Shown piece by piece: positions 1-7,216 of a DNA stretch of 12,517 nt. Source of the stretch: an uncultured Chloroflexota bacterium (lineage in GTDB: Bacteria > Chloroflexota > Chloroflexia > Chloroflexales > Roseiflexaceae); the NCBI GenBank assembly GCA_937876225.1, contig CALFIC010000055.1, positions 1 to 12,517 on the forward strand. Reading direction: 5' to 3'. The position numbers and the translations under genes were made by a program. The notes beneath the pieces are model-generated. The model did not search any database, was not told where the DNA came from, and saw only the letters and a list, made by a program, of their open reading frames with translations. Within the stretch, counting starts at the first letter, position 1. Each line of letters opens with the position of its first letter.

Positions 1-2720
1 CACGAATGAATGTCGCCTAATGACATGGACACAAAATTGGCGGAACCAGGCATGGCAACTGCCACGGTGACTGTACTGGACGTGACAGTACCATCTCCAA
101 GTTCTCCATATGAGTTTGCACCCCAACAATATGCACCAGATTGGAAGTTCGCACAAGTATGTTGCCAACCTGCATACACCCCCAAAAGATTCGTTGCGGG
201 GTTGGTTATCAATTCAGGCACTAGCTGATTGGTAGTACCGCCGTCACCGAGTTGTCCACTAACGGCCAAGCCCCAGCAGTAGATTTGTTTATCAGTGGTC
301 CCAGTGGTCATCGCACACGTATGCAATCCTCCCACGGTAATCTTTGCAAACCGCACACCACTTGGCATTGTGACGGGGACTGGGCTGAGTCGGTTAGTCT
401 TTGTACCATCACCGAGTTGTCCGTAACCGTTTGCACCCCAGCAATATGCCCTGCCACTACTATCCAATCCACAAAAATGCGTTGAACCGGTTTCAGAAAG
501 CGATGCAAACGTCACCGTAGCATTGGAAAGCATAGAATCTGGATCGTGCGGCATAGCGACCATGACTGGCGTGGTACGATCGATACCAGTACCATCTCCC
601 ACAGAACCCCAGGTATTTTTCCCCCAACAATACGGCCGACCATCATAACTCATCGCACATGTCCCATAAACCCCTGGACTCACCACGATAAAGGGCTTCA
701 CGTGAATGCCATCATATGTGGGCATGGTGACAAGATTGGCGCTCGTTTTGTACACGGTGGTACCATCACCAAGTTGTCCTTGGTCATTGTCCCCCCAACA
801 ATACGTACTGCCAAATGTACCATGATCGTTGGCAATAGCACACGCATGACTGGCGCCACGCGAAACGGTCAAGAATGTTATTCCTGGCGGCGCACCAATC
901 AGGGTAGGCTTGACAACTTTTTCAGGGTTCGACACAGCGCTGCCATAGTAAAACCATCCCCAACAATAAACGTTCCCTTTCGTCGCATATAGTGCACAGG
1001 TGGAACTACCACCGGCAGAAATTTGTCCGTAATTCACGACTTCAGGCGTGGGGGTAATCGTGGGAGTGCGCGTCAGCGATGGCGTGAGTGTCAATGTGGG
1101 TGTGGATGTATTGGTAAATGTCCGGGTCAATGATGGACTCACCGTCCGGGAGGGTGTGAGTGTATTGGTAAATGTCCGGGTTTGTGACGGACTCATCGTG
1201 CGGGACGGTGTGGATGTACGCGTAAATGTCCATGTCTGTGACGGTGTACGTGTGGTCGTAATCGTGGGCGTCGCCGTGGCTGTATTACTCGCCGTGGCGG
1301 TGTTACTCGCCGTGGCGGTGTTACTCGCCGTGGCGGTGTTCGTATTGGTGCGTGTTGCCGTAGCAGTGCGCGTATTGGTGCGTGTCGCGGTGGCAGTCAT
1401 TGTGCGTGTATTGGAACGCGTCAATGTGAACGTTCGTGAACTAGTCAACGTTTGGGTCGGTGTGCTGGTCGGCATCTGTGGCATCACTGCCAACACGGGT
1501 GAGGTACGCATAATCAAAGTGCCATCACCGAGTTGCCCCTTGGTGTTGATCCCCCAGCAGGAGACCGCTTTGGTAGTCGTGATTGCACAGGTATGATCGC
1601 CACCAGCGCTAATGCTCGTAAATGTCAACCCACTCGGTATCGCTACGGCAACAGCCACATTACTGTCAACCTGACTTCCTATGCCCAGTTGCCCTGAATT
1701 GTTTTGTCCCCAACAATACGCTCCAGTCGACGCCATGCCACAGACATGTTTTCCACCCGCACTAATCGTTTCGAGTTTCGTAAATGGCGTGACGCTCCCA
1801 TCACTGACTACCACGGGTGTCAGACGGTTGGTGTTGCTGGCATCACCAAGCTGGCCTTTGTCGTTGAGTCCCCAACAGTAGGCGGTCTTGTTGGGCGTAA
1901 TTGCACAGCTAAATTGACCACCTGCACTGAGCGCACTCACCCCACCCGCGGTGGCAACACTCGACGGCAACGACACGGGTTGCGGGGTGGTAGCCATCGT
2001 TGTCGTCCCATTCCCTAGGCGTCCGTCGATATTTTCGCCCCAACAGTAGGCAGTGTTCGTCGCTGATACGGCGCAGGTATGATACTGCCCTGCAGTAATA
2101 CTGCTAAACGTCACACCCGTGGGCATCGTCACACGGTCTATGGCCGTGACCGAGATCCGTGTACCATTGCCTAAATTCCCGAAGTCATTGACACCCCAAC
2201 AATATGCCAGATTCAAGCTTGTGATGGCACAGGTATGGGCCCAGCCAATTTGTACTTGCATAAAGGTGATACTGGATGGCACGTTGACTAATACCGGTAT
2301 ATTACTAAGTATGACACTCCCATCCCCGAGCTGCCCTGAATTATTTTTGCCCCAACAATATGCTCGATTACTGACACTCATGGCGCAAGTGTGATTGCCA
2401 CTCGCACTCACCGTACGAAATGTCACACCGACTGGGCTTTTGACCAGCGTCGGAGTGTTTTGGTTCGTCATAGAGCCGATACCTAGCTGACCGAAGCTGT
2501 TGTCACCCCAACAATAAATGGTGCCAACAGTGGTGAGCGCACAGGTATGCTGGATACCTGCACTAACACTTGTAAATTCATATGCAACCCGTGGGTTTAT
2601 CGCCATGTTGGTGGTTTGTGCCGAAAGCGTAGATATCCCCGCACACACGATAGCCGCCACCACCGCACAGCATAGCAACAAGCGTCGGAGCGTGGTTGAC
2701 ATCGATACATATCGCATCAT
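1..2720 (-). CDS. Secreted RCC1-repeat protein with two beta-propellers (3' end beyond the window)
   Basis: The frame is open from ATG 2720 to the window edge, giving 906 complete codons with no stop seen. The start (ATG-ATG) has GGAG 8 bases upstream. Residues 1-34 form a signal peptide: basic 'TLRR', then a hydrophobic stretch, with likely cleavage after 'TLSA'; there is no good lipobox. Residues ~45-410 hold seven RCC1 repeats, each with an 'HTCA'-like strand and a 'YCWG.N..GQLGDGT' strand. Residues ~412-560 are a Thr/Ser/Arg/Pro-rich low-complexity linker. Six further repeats follow and a seventh begins at the edge. Seven repeats make one closed propeller in the RCC1 family, so this reads as two propellers on a flexible linker. 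Nearly every repeat has two Cys about 10-14 residues apart, which suits disulfides in an exported protein (inference). Bacterial RCC1 proteins of this kind are surface or secreted proteins of unknown partner; no RCC1 guanine-exchange role should be assumed. The C-terminus, and so any anchor or sorting domain, is not visible. Confidence 0.93.
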   Translation of the reverse strand, partial: MMRYVSMSTTLRRLLLCCAVVAAIVCAGISTLSAQTTNMAINPRVAYEFTSVSAGIQHTCALTTVGTIYCWGDNSFGQLGIGSMTNQNTPTLVKSPVGVTFRTVSASGNHTCAMSVSNRAYCWGKNNSGQLGDGSVILSNIPVLVNVPSSITFMQVQIGWAHTCAITSLNLAYCWGVNDFGNLGNGTRISVTAIDRVTMPTGVTFSSITAGQYHTCAVSATNTAYCWGENIDGRLGNGTTTMATTPQPVSLPSSVATAGGVSALSAGGQFSCAITPNKTAYCWGLNDKGQLGDASNTNRLTPVVVSDGSVTPFTKLETISAGGKHVCGMASTGAYCWGQNNSGQLGIGSQVDSNVAVAVAIPSGLTFTSISAGGDHTCAITTTKAVSCWGINTKGQLGDGTLIMRTSPVLAVMPQMPTSTPTQTLTSSRTFTLTRSNTRTMTATATRTNTRTATATRTNTNTATASNTATASNTATASNTATATPTITTTRTPSQTWTFTRTSTPSRTMSPSQTRTFTNTLTPSRTVSPSLTRTFTNTSTPTLTLTPSLTRTPTITPTPEVVNYGQISAGGSSTCALYATKGNVYCWGWFYYGSAVSNPEKVVKPTLIGAPPGITFLTVSRGASHACAIANDHGTFGSTYCWGDNDQGQLGDGTTVYKTSANLVTMPTYDGIHVKPFIVVSPGVYGTCAMSYDGRPYCWGKNTWGSVGDGTGIDRTTPVMVAMPHDPDSMLSNATVTFASLSETGSTHFCGLDSSGRAYCWGANGYGQLGDGTKTNRLSPVPVTMPSGVRFAKITVGGLHTCAMTTGTTDKQIYCWGLAVSGQLGDGGTTNQLVPELITNPATNLLGVYAGWQHTCANFQSGAYCWGANSYGELGDGTVTSSTVTVAVAMPGSANFVSMSLGDIHS
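1045..1482 (-). repeat. Low-complexity Thr-rich linker with 54-bp and 18-bp tandem repeats
   Basis: This stretch encodes the linker between the two propellers. Three imperfect 54-bp units (18 residues, 'TRTFTNT.TPSRTVSPS'-like) are spaced exactly 54 bases apart, as shown by the shared 'taaatg' at 1115, 1169 and 1223. Next to them an 18-bp unit encoding TATASN occurs at 1273-1290 (two base differences), 1291-1308 and 1309-1326, plus a partial copy from 1327. Both periods are multiples of three, so copy-number change keeps the frame. Such linkers in Chloroflexota secreted proteins are spacers, possibly glycosylated (inference). Confidence 0.9.
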
Positions 2721-2762
2721 GGTTGCTACTCCAATAGTTTATCCAGTTACGTGAATGTGTTT

Positions 2763-2798
2763 AATTTACTATATACAATTATGTATGTCAACAGTCAA
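2763..2798 (-). promoter_or_regulatory. Promoter of the secreted RCC1 gene
   Basis: Read on the minus strand, TTGACT (2798-2793) and TATATA (2775-2770) are 17 bases apart. An overlapping alternative is TTGACA (2791-2786) with TAAATT (2768-2763), also at 17 bases. Either would start transcription some 45-55 bases before ATG 2720. The two -35 candidates form a direct repeat TTGAC-TG-TTGAC. An ATACA-ATTA-TGTAT dyad (2772-2785) lies in the -10 region and could be an operator. Confidence 0.55.
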
Positions 2799-3092
2799 AT
2801 ACTCGTTTAGCAATGATTTAACACACGCATAGTCAAAATTAGCATTGCAATATCAATTTATGGCAATGTAGTGATAATCCAAGTGGCGCTAATGAATACA
2901 GGTATAGTCGTGTGCGACGCCCATACAGTAAGCCAAAAATTTTATCACTAACCGAGCTATCAGCAGTTGATCTACATATCAAATAATACCGCCCACACGT
3001 CGCTTCCTCGCAAAATTTGATATACTCTTTCACATTCACACGCTCACCATACCAAGTAGGGATTAATTTGATTTTCAAAAAAGGAGCTAACG
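2799..3092. other. Intergenic region between divergent genes
   Basis: This AT-rich stretch separates the leftward RCC1 gene from the rightward membrane-protein gene. Apart from the two promoters and the ribosome binding site I see nothing convincing. A minus-strand reading frame at 2839-3078 opens with TTG, has no Shine-Dalgarno sequence and resembles nothing I know, so I do not call it. Confidence 0.5.
3018..3026 (+). promoter_or_regulatory. Possible extended -10 promoter of the small membrane protein
   Basis: TGATATACT is a TGn extended -10 element with a good TATACT hexamer. No -35 box lies at the proper distance, which extended -10 promoters tolerate. It would give a leader of about 60 bases before TTG 3093. 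Confidence 0.35.
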
Positions 3093-3521
3093 TTGGATAA
3101 TATCATCAGTCTCCTTTGGTCTATTGTGCGCTTCATTTTGATGATACTGTTATCCTATGTACTCGATGGAATGCTATTTCTGTTTGGGGGATTTGGGCAG
3201 GCAATCCGCAATGTTGCCACGAATTGGCCATTTGCCGCCATAAATGGACTCTGTCTCGCCGCTGTCATCACCGGCAGCTGGTATTTTTTGGCAGCACCAT
3301 TGCCGACGATTTTCATTACCATACTGGTGATTAGCAATGTGTTGTCGATCGCTGGGATACGCGGGAGCACGGTCAATGACGACGGATCAATCGAGCTCTC
3401 CAATGCCGGCCCTGATGTCGCGACCTATTACACTATCGGGCGCTGGGTGCTGGTAATCCTATTGGTAACACTCATTGGCTATCGGCTATATGATGCGACG
3501 GCGTGGGTGTTTGTGCGCTAA
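3093..3521 (+). CDS. Small four-helix membrane protein of unknown function
   Basis: The protein has 142 residues and starts with TTG. AAGGAG at 3081-3086 sits 6 bases upstream and decides this start. Four hydrophobic segments are visible: ~4-33, ~47-67, ~70-90 and ~113-138. A polar loop (~91-112, with 'NDDGSIELSN') lies between the third and fourth. There is no signal peptide apart from the first helix, and no catalytic motif or recognised family. It lies between two RCC1-type genes and points the same way as the second, 230 bases ahead of it. That gap contains its own promoter-like sequence, so a shared operon is uncertain. A role as membrane partner of either propeller protein is only a guess from position. 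The length, codon use and ribosome binding site make it a credible real gene. Confidence 0.8.
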   Translation: MDNIISLLWSIVRFILMILLSYVLDGMLFLFGGFGQAIRNVATNWPFAAINGLCLAAVITGSWYFLAAPLPTIFITILVISNVLSIAGIRGSTVNDDGSIELSNAGPDVATYYTIGRWVLVILLVTLIGYRLYDATAWVFVR

Positions 3522-3642
3522 GCAACGAGGTGTGTTGCAAACTATGCTGACGGGCGCGTGGCCGTATCAGTAAATCCTCTAGCAAAAATATTTTCCCCTT
3601 TGTGTGCCGTGCCTAACGCAAAAAATACGTTATACGTCGAAT

Positions 3643-3676
3643 TTGTGTGTATTATTTTATGCAATAATACGTGCAT
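3643..3676 (+). promoter_or_regulatory. Possible promoter/operator of the cytosolic RCC1-like gene
   Basis: TTGTGT (3643-3648) and TAATAC (3665-3670) are 16 bases apart, a weak promoter. A perfect 8-bp inverted repeat GTATTATT / AATAATAC (3649-3656 and 3663-3670, loop 6) lies across the spacer and -10. The right arm runs into TAATACGTGCAT (3665-3676), a 12-mer nearly repeated upstream of two other genes in this window. The arrangement suggests a repressor site, but no regulator gene is seen. Confidence 0.35.
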
Positions 3677-3751
3677 TGCGACCCAGTCGTCCGCTGAGTG
3701 TTCAGGTAGACGAGGTTGCAGGTATCTTTTCCAACAAACAGGAATACCGTT

Positions 3752-4801
3752 ATGACAATGGTGCTTTCTAATGCGCCGGGCATCACCCCGCAACACTACG
3801 CAGTGGCGGCGACAGTCGCACGGATGTACTTCATCAAACCCGATCACACCGTCGTCTACATCGAACGAGCCAATCCCGACGCTATCATTACTACCGCGTA
3901 TACCGACATCGTATCAATTGCTGCCGGTGATTCACACATACTGTTTTTGCATAAAACGGGTGTGGTGACAGCGGAATTTGTTGGACCTTGGAATGACAAC
4001 TATGGCCAAGAAATCGTACCTGTCGGGTTGGCAGATGTGGTAGCCATCAGTTGTGGTTGCTGGATGTCGTACGCCCTCAAATCTGATGGCACTGCGGTGG
4101 CATGGGGTCGCAACGACCAAGGGCAAACAACAATTGCAGACGATAATCAAAATATCATCGGCATCTATGGTGGTCGACACCATGCGCTGTTATTGACGCT
4201 CGCAGGGACAGTGCTCCATATTGGCAGTGGTGCAAACAATGATGACGATACGTACCCTGTCCAAGATACAGGCATCCGCCGGTTGCAATCAAATGACATC
4301 CGTGCCATTGCCATCACCGATGACAACAAAGTGATTGATTTGTTTGATAAAAACATTCACGTCATATCGACCGATGTCAGAATCGTCGACGTAGCGGCAT
4401 CATGGCTGTGGTATGGACTGCTGTATAACAATGGACAGTTGGTTTTGCTGAACCGCTATACCCTAGAAATTGAATATACCATTCAAGGCGAAGATGATCC
4501 ATTCTATAGCGACCCAATTGTGCTCCAAGGCATTCGGGCGCTGGTCGTGCAATCAGACATATTGTGTTGTATTACCTTTGATGGCCGCGTCTATGCATTG
4601 CGTGATGAAAACTTGGCATATGACTTGGCGCACATTGCCATCCCCGACACGCTCCGCTGTGGTGAATGGTCGCAGCTCACCCAGGCACCAGCAGGATGGG
4701 ACGCCGACGCATGTCACCACGCCAATCTACAAGAAATCGACCTTGCCGTCCAAAAACAAAAAAATCCACGCTTGCGGACACGAGTGAAACGTTCGTTTTA
4801 A
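3752..4801 (+). CDS. Cytosolic RCC1-like beta-propeller protein, degenerate repeats
   Basis: The protein has 349 residues from ATG 3752, chosen because AGGA lies 8 bases upstream; an in-frame TTG at 3716 has no ribosome binding site. There is no signal peptide or membrane helix. RCC1-type repeats are recognisable but eroded: 'DIVSIAAGDSHILFLHKTG', then 'DVVAISCGCWMSYALKSDG' leading to 'VAWGRNDQGQ' (residues ~116-125), then 'IIGIYGGRHHALLLTLAG' and weaker units of about 50 residues up to ~residue 310. This fits a single propeller of roughly six or seven blades. The last ~20 residues are basic ('LRTRVKRSF'). Unlike the secreted neighbour it lacks the Cys pair per repeat, as expected for a cytoplasmic protein. 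The function is unknown; RCC1-type propellers usually serve as protein-interaction platforms. It ends at a strong hairpin. Confidence 0.85.
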   Translation: MTMVLSNAPGITPQHYAVAATVARMYFIKPDHTVVYIERANPDAIITTAYTDIVSIAAGDSHILFLHKTGVVTAEFVGPWNDNYGQEIVPVGLADVVAISCGCWMSYALKSDGTAVAWGRNDQGQTTIADDNQNIIGIYGGRHHALLLTLAGTVLHIGSGANNDDDTYPVQDTGIRRLQSNDIRAIAITDDNKVIDLFDKNIHVISTDVRIVDVAASWLWYGLLYNNGQLVLLNRYTLEIEYTIQGEDDPFYSDPIVLQGIRALVVQSDILCCITFDGRVYALRDENLAYDLAHIAIPDTLRCGEWSQLTQAPAGWDADACHHANLQEIDLAVQKQKNPRLRTRVKRSF

Positions 4802-4812
4802 GTGATTGTCTT

Positions 4813-4851
4813 TAAATCCCCCCTGTTGTGATCTGCAACAGGGGGGATTTA
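4813..4851. terminator. Bidirectional hairpin terminator between convergent genes
   Basis: A perfect 16-bp inverted repeat (4813-4828 with 4836-4851, 7-base loop) contains a run of six C:G pairs flanked by A/T pairs. It starts 11 bases after the stop of the RCC1-like gene and lies 15 bases beyond the stop of the minus-strand DUF262 gene. The A/T-rich outer stem gives a short U run in both directions, so it can end transcription from both sides. Confidence 0.88.
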
Positions 4852-4866
4852 CGGTTATCACAAGGA

Positions 4867-6609
4867 CTACGCAAAGCCCCACAGTTTGCGGGCGACGTCG
4901 ACGATAAACGCGGTACGGTCGCTAATAGTCGCCGCATCCCAGCGGGCGGGCACGCGATGCATAAATGCACTGCCATCGCTAGCACTCAGCATGCGTAAAT
5001 TGTAGGGCAATCGGCTCTGTGTCAACGCATCGAAGCCGGTTATTTTTTCGCTCCGTACATCCTTGGCCAACTTTTTTTCAATCAACACGTAATTGCCGAT
5101 ACTCTGTGCGGCACGATTATACTGCTCCACTTGCGCGGCCGATAAATTATGTATGCCGGGCAGTTGTGGCAACAGCGGACAGACATCGACCGCTTTGAGG
5201 TATTTTTCGAGTGGGGTTTGGTCGTCGCGCATCATGGCCCGAGTTACCCGCGCCAACATGTAGCGCATCACGTTGGCTTTGAGGCGGGCTGGCGAAAAGG
5301 TATGCATGCGGGTGGTGAATTCGGCGAATCGTGGCTCCAAAATCTGGGTATAAAGATGGGCGCGGATGGCTTGGAAGTCGTTTGCCGATTGGCAGACGCG
5401 GATGTGCGACGTCAACCACGTTTGCTGCTTTTCGAGGACGTTGGTGGGGGACGCCGTAAAGACAATTACAAACGCCGTCTGCTCCAAAATCGTCGCCAAC
5501 TGCTTTTGGTCAGGATCGGACATATGCTGGGCAGCCAACATACAGGGGATGTGCTGGCGAATGGAACTCGACAACAAGCGTATGTTGCTCACGCCATCGC
5601 AATAAAAGTTTTTGGTAGTGTAGCCGTTACGAATCAATACATACTGTTTGGCACGCACATCCAACATTCTGACAAATGCCTGTGGTTCTGATTCATGCTT
5701 AGTCAGTGCAGTATGTTTGTTAAACCAGGAATAGAGTTCGTGTTCGCGGATCAAGGCATCCGTGGCATTGAGGTATTCGGCCATTACCACATAGCGGATA
5801 AAGCGGATGGTGCTTTCTTTGAGGGCACTCTTTTGCACGGTACGCACAATCTGAGTCCATTTTTCGCGGAGCTCAGAATAATCGTCTTCTGATGTATGCA
5901 TAAATAACATATTTTTTAGTAGGTCGACGGGATCAAGCCGCACACCCCGCTCGTTGATCGACTCAAATAAACGCAAGGCCTCGGTAACATTGATAGTTTG
6001 GATGCGGATAAACATGATATTGCGGGCAAAGTAGGGGATAAATTCGCGAAATTACTCAAATTGAGGGTAATTGGTGTTGAGCCACTGCATGATGGTGCGG
6101 TAACCGCGCACAAGATTGGCAAACACGTTTTGGGCTTCGTCGTCAAAAGCATTGTTTTGCAACAATTCAGTCAGATTAGACCCTTGGTCACTCGCCAAAA
6201 ACTGCAACAATTCTTGGCTTTCGTGGTATTGAGGCAACAAACGGATACGCGTTTTGTCTTCGGTAAAACTAGGGTTACCAAATAGCATATTGGTGAGCAT
6301 TTGGTACGGCATGACGTGGTGGGCTGCCATGTAGTGCTTTACGGCACTCAGCACCATTACAATCGTGGTAAGACGTTGTTGGCCATCAATCAATTCATAA
6401 ATCAAATCATTGCTGCGTTTATTGACCACAATCGTACCGAGAAAGTAGTTGGGGCGTTTGTCGTCAAAGGCACTTTTGACGTCGTCTAGCAATTGCTCGA
6501 TGTGCTCGTCTTGCCAGACGTAGTCGCGTTGGTAGGCAGGGACATCATAATAATCGTTAAAAAGCTCGGCAATCGTCAAAATGTCAGATTTTATATCAAC
6601 ATGCGTCAT
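4867..6609 (-). pseudogene. DUF262-family (GmrS/GmrD-like) restriction protein broken by one in-frame stop
   Basis: DUF262 proteins (GmrSD relatives) are NTP-dependent nucleases, often aimed at modified phage DNA, with an N-terminal ParB/Srx-like fold and a C-terminal DUF1524 HNH domain. Start ATG 6609 has GGAGG 5 bases upstream. Visible motifs are 'VPAYQRDYVW' (residues 23-32), 'YFLGTIVV' (55-62) and 'LIDGQQRLTT' (73-82). Codon 186 (6054-6052) is TAA. The same frame then continues without another stop to TAG 4867, carrying the expected 'LFESINERGVRLDPVDLLKN' (~214-233) and a DUF1524-like end ('SIGNYVLIE', 'LPYNLRML', terminal 'DVARKLW'). Read through, it would have 580 residues, normal for the family. 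The first in-frame ATG after the stop (6015) lacks a ribosome binding site. The usual HNH 'HIxP' signature is replaced by 'VCPLLPQ' (~476-482), so the nuclease part may already have been inactive. The 185-residue N-terminal product could still be made. Confidence 0.85.
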
Positions 6610-6614
6610 ACGAT

Positions 6615-6666
6615 CCTCCGTTATGTAAGATCGGATCATGATATACGTATTACGATCTACTGTCAA
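6615..6666 (-). promoter_or_regulatory. Promoter and ribosome binding site of the DUF262 gene
   Basis: On the minus strand, TTGACA (6666-6661) and TATCAT (6643-6638) are 17 bases apart, close to the sigma-70 consensus. GGAGG (6619-6615) lies 5 bases before ATG 6609. The spacer and -10 hold TAATACGTATAT (6652-6641) with a perfect ATACGTAT palindrome. AGATCG and CGATCT arms (6628-6633, 6653-6658) form an inverted repeat around the -10. These may be operator sites. Confidence 0.75.
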
Positions 6667-6741
6667 GCTGGTAAAACAAAGACAGCCCGTGGCGTAATGC
6701 CATAGACTGTTGCGTCATTTTAGATAACCAAACAAATAGCA

Positions 6742-6754
6742 GTGCACGATGCAC
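6742..6754 (-). terminator. Weak hairpin after the EVE gene
   Basis: GTGCA-TCG-TGCAC forms a 5-bp stem with a triloop 7 bases after the stop codon of the EVE gene. It is followed on the minus strand by a loosely T-rich stretch. The stem is short and the T tract is broken, so this is only a possible terminator. Confidence 0.25.
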
Positions 6755-6760
6755 AACAAC

Positions 6761-7201
6761 TTATTGGGAGATACCACATTCCATGATTGCCACCACGTGG
6801 GCAGGGGTACAGCGATAGACGGTTGCCTGAGCCATCTGCAACACATCCAACGTGGCCAGCACCGGGTGGGTCCGGGCAGTGTGGCGTGGCACAAAGAATC
6901 CATGGTGTACGGTCAATAGTATGCGGATGCCAACGACCACAGCATCGGAGCTTGGCACCGCCGTCTGCCACAAATCATCACCGAGAGAGTGTGGTGCCCG
7001 CACCGTCGCCCGGCTGGTAGGTAATTCAATCACATGCCCATACCCTACCACACCCCCTTGCGGCCCCGATTCCCACAAAAACAGGTGGTCGGCCAGTGCG
7101 AATTCGGCTTGATAACGATTGACCAGCCAATAGACCACGGGGGATTGGAGATACGCACGCAGCGCAAAGCGCGCAGGATTCCCTTGAAGTAACCACGCCA
7201 T
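6761..7201 (-). CDS. EVE-domain (PUA-like) protein, predicted modified-base reader
   Basis: The protein has 146 residues from ATG 7201; the in-frame GTG just before it (7204) is an alternative start. The N-terminal half matches the EVE fold: 'MAWLLQGNPARF' opens with the usual W-L-x-Q-x-N-P-x-R-(F/Y). 'VYWLVNRYQAEF' follows, then 'DHLFLWESGPQGGVVGYGHV' at ~39-58, the D-x-(L/V)-x-L-W-x-S-G...G-(V/I)-V-G-x-G-x-V core. EVE belongs to the PUA/ASCH/YTH superfamily and pockets a flipped, often modified base. Bacterial EVE proteins frequently sit beside modification-dependent restriction genes. There is no nuclease domain here, so any cutting would need a partner. It starts 15 bases after the stop of the 7217-7843 gene with only a weak ribosome binding site (AGAG), so it is probably co-transcribed and perhaps translationally coupled. 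EVE assignment is firm; the ligand is unknown. Confidence 0.85.
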   Translation of the reverse strand: MAWLLQGNPARFALRAYLQSPVVYWLVNRYQAEFALADHLFLWESGPQGGVVGYGHVIELPTSRATVRAPHSLGDDLWQTAVPSSDAVVVGIRILLTVHHGFFVPRHTARTHPVLATLDVLQMAQATVYRCTPAHVVAIMECGISQ

Positions 7202-7216
7202 CACAAACTCTGTACG

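Noticed and set aside
1273..1340. CRISPR-like regular repeats
   Set aside because: The units are contiguous 18-bp coding repeats with no spacers, in frame with a protein linker.
1048..1596. Plus-strand 182-residue Val/Arg-rich frame
   Set aside because: It is the complement of the Thr-rich linker repeats of the RCC1 gene, not a gene.
2839..3078. Minus-strand 79-residue reading frame
   Set aside because: It opens with TTG, has no ribosome binding site, shows no recognisable motif and overlaps the promoter region of the membrane-protein gene.
3522..3538. GCAAC / GTTGC hairpin after the membrane-protein gene as a terminator
   Set aside because: The stem has only 5 bp with a 7-base loop and no T tract.
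3542..3847. Minus-strand 101-residue frame
   Set aside because: It spans the promoter region and the start of the RCC1-like gene and has no ribosome binding site or family signature.
5149..5691. Plus-strand 180-residue frame inside the DUF262 gene
   Set aside because: It is antisense to conserved DUF262 sequence, has no family match and no ribosome binding site of note.
6610..6666. Upstream TTG start for the DUF262 gene
   Set aside because: That TTG is the first part of the -35 box TTGACA; ATG 6609 has GGAGG at the right distance and lies downstream of the -10.
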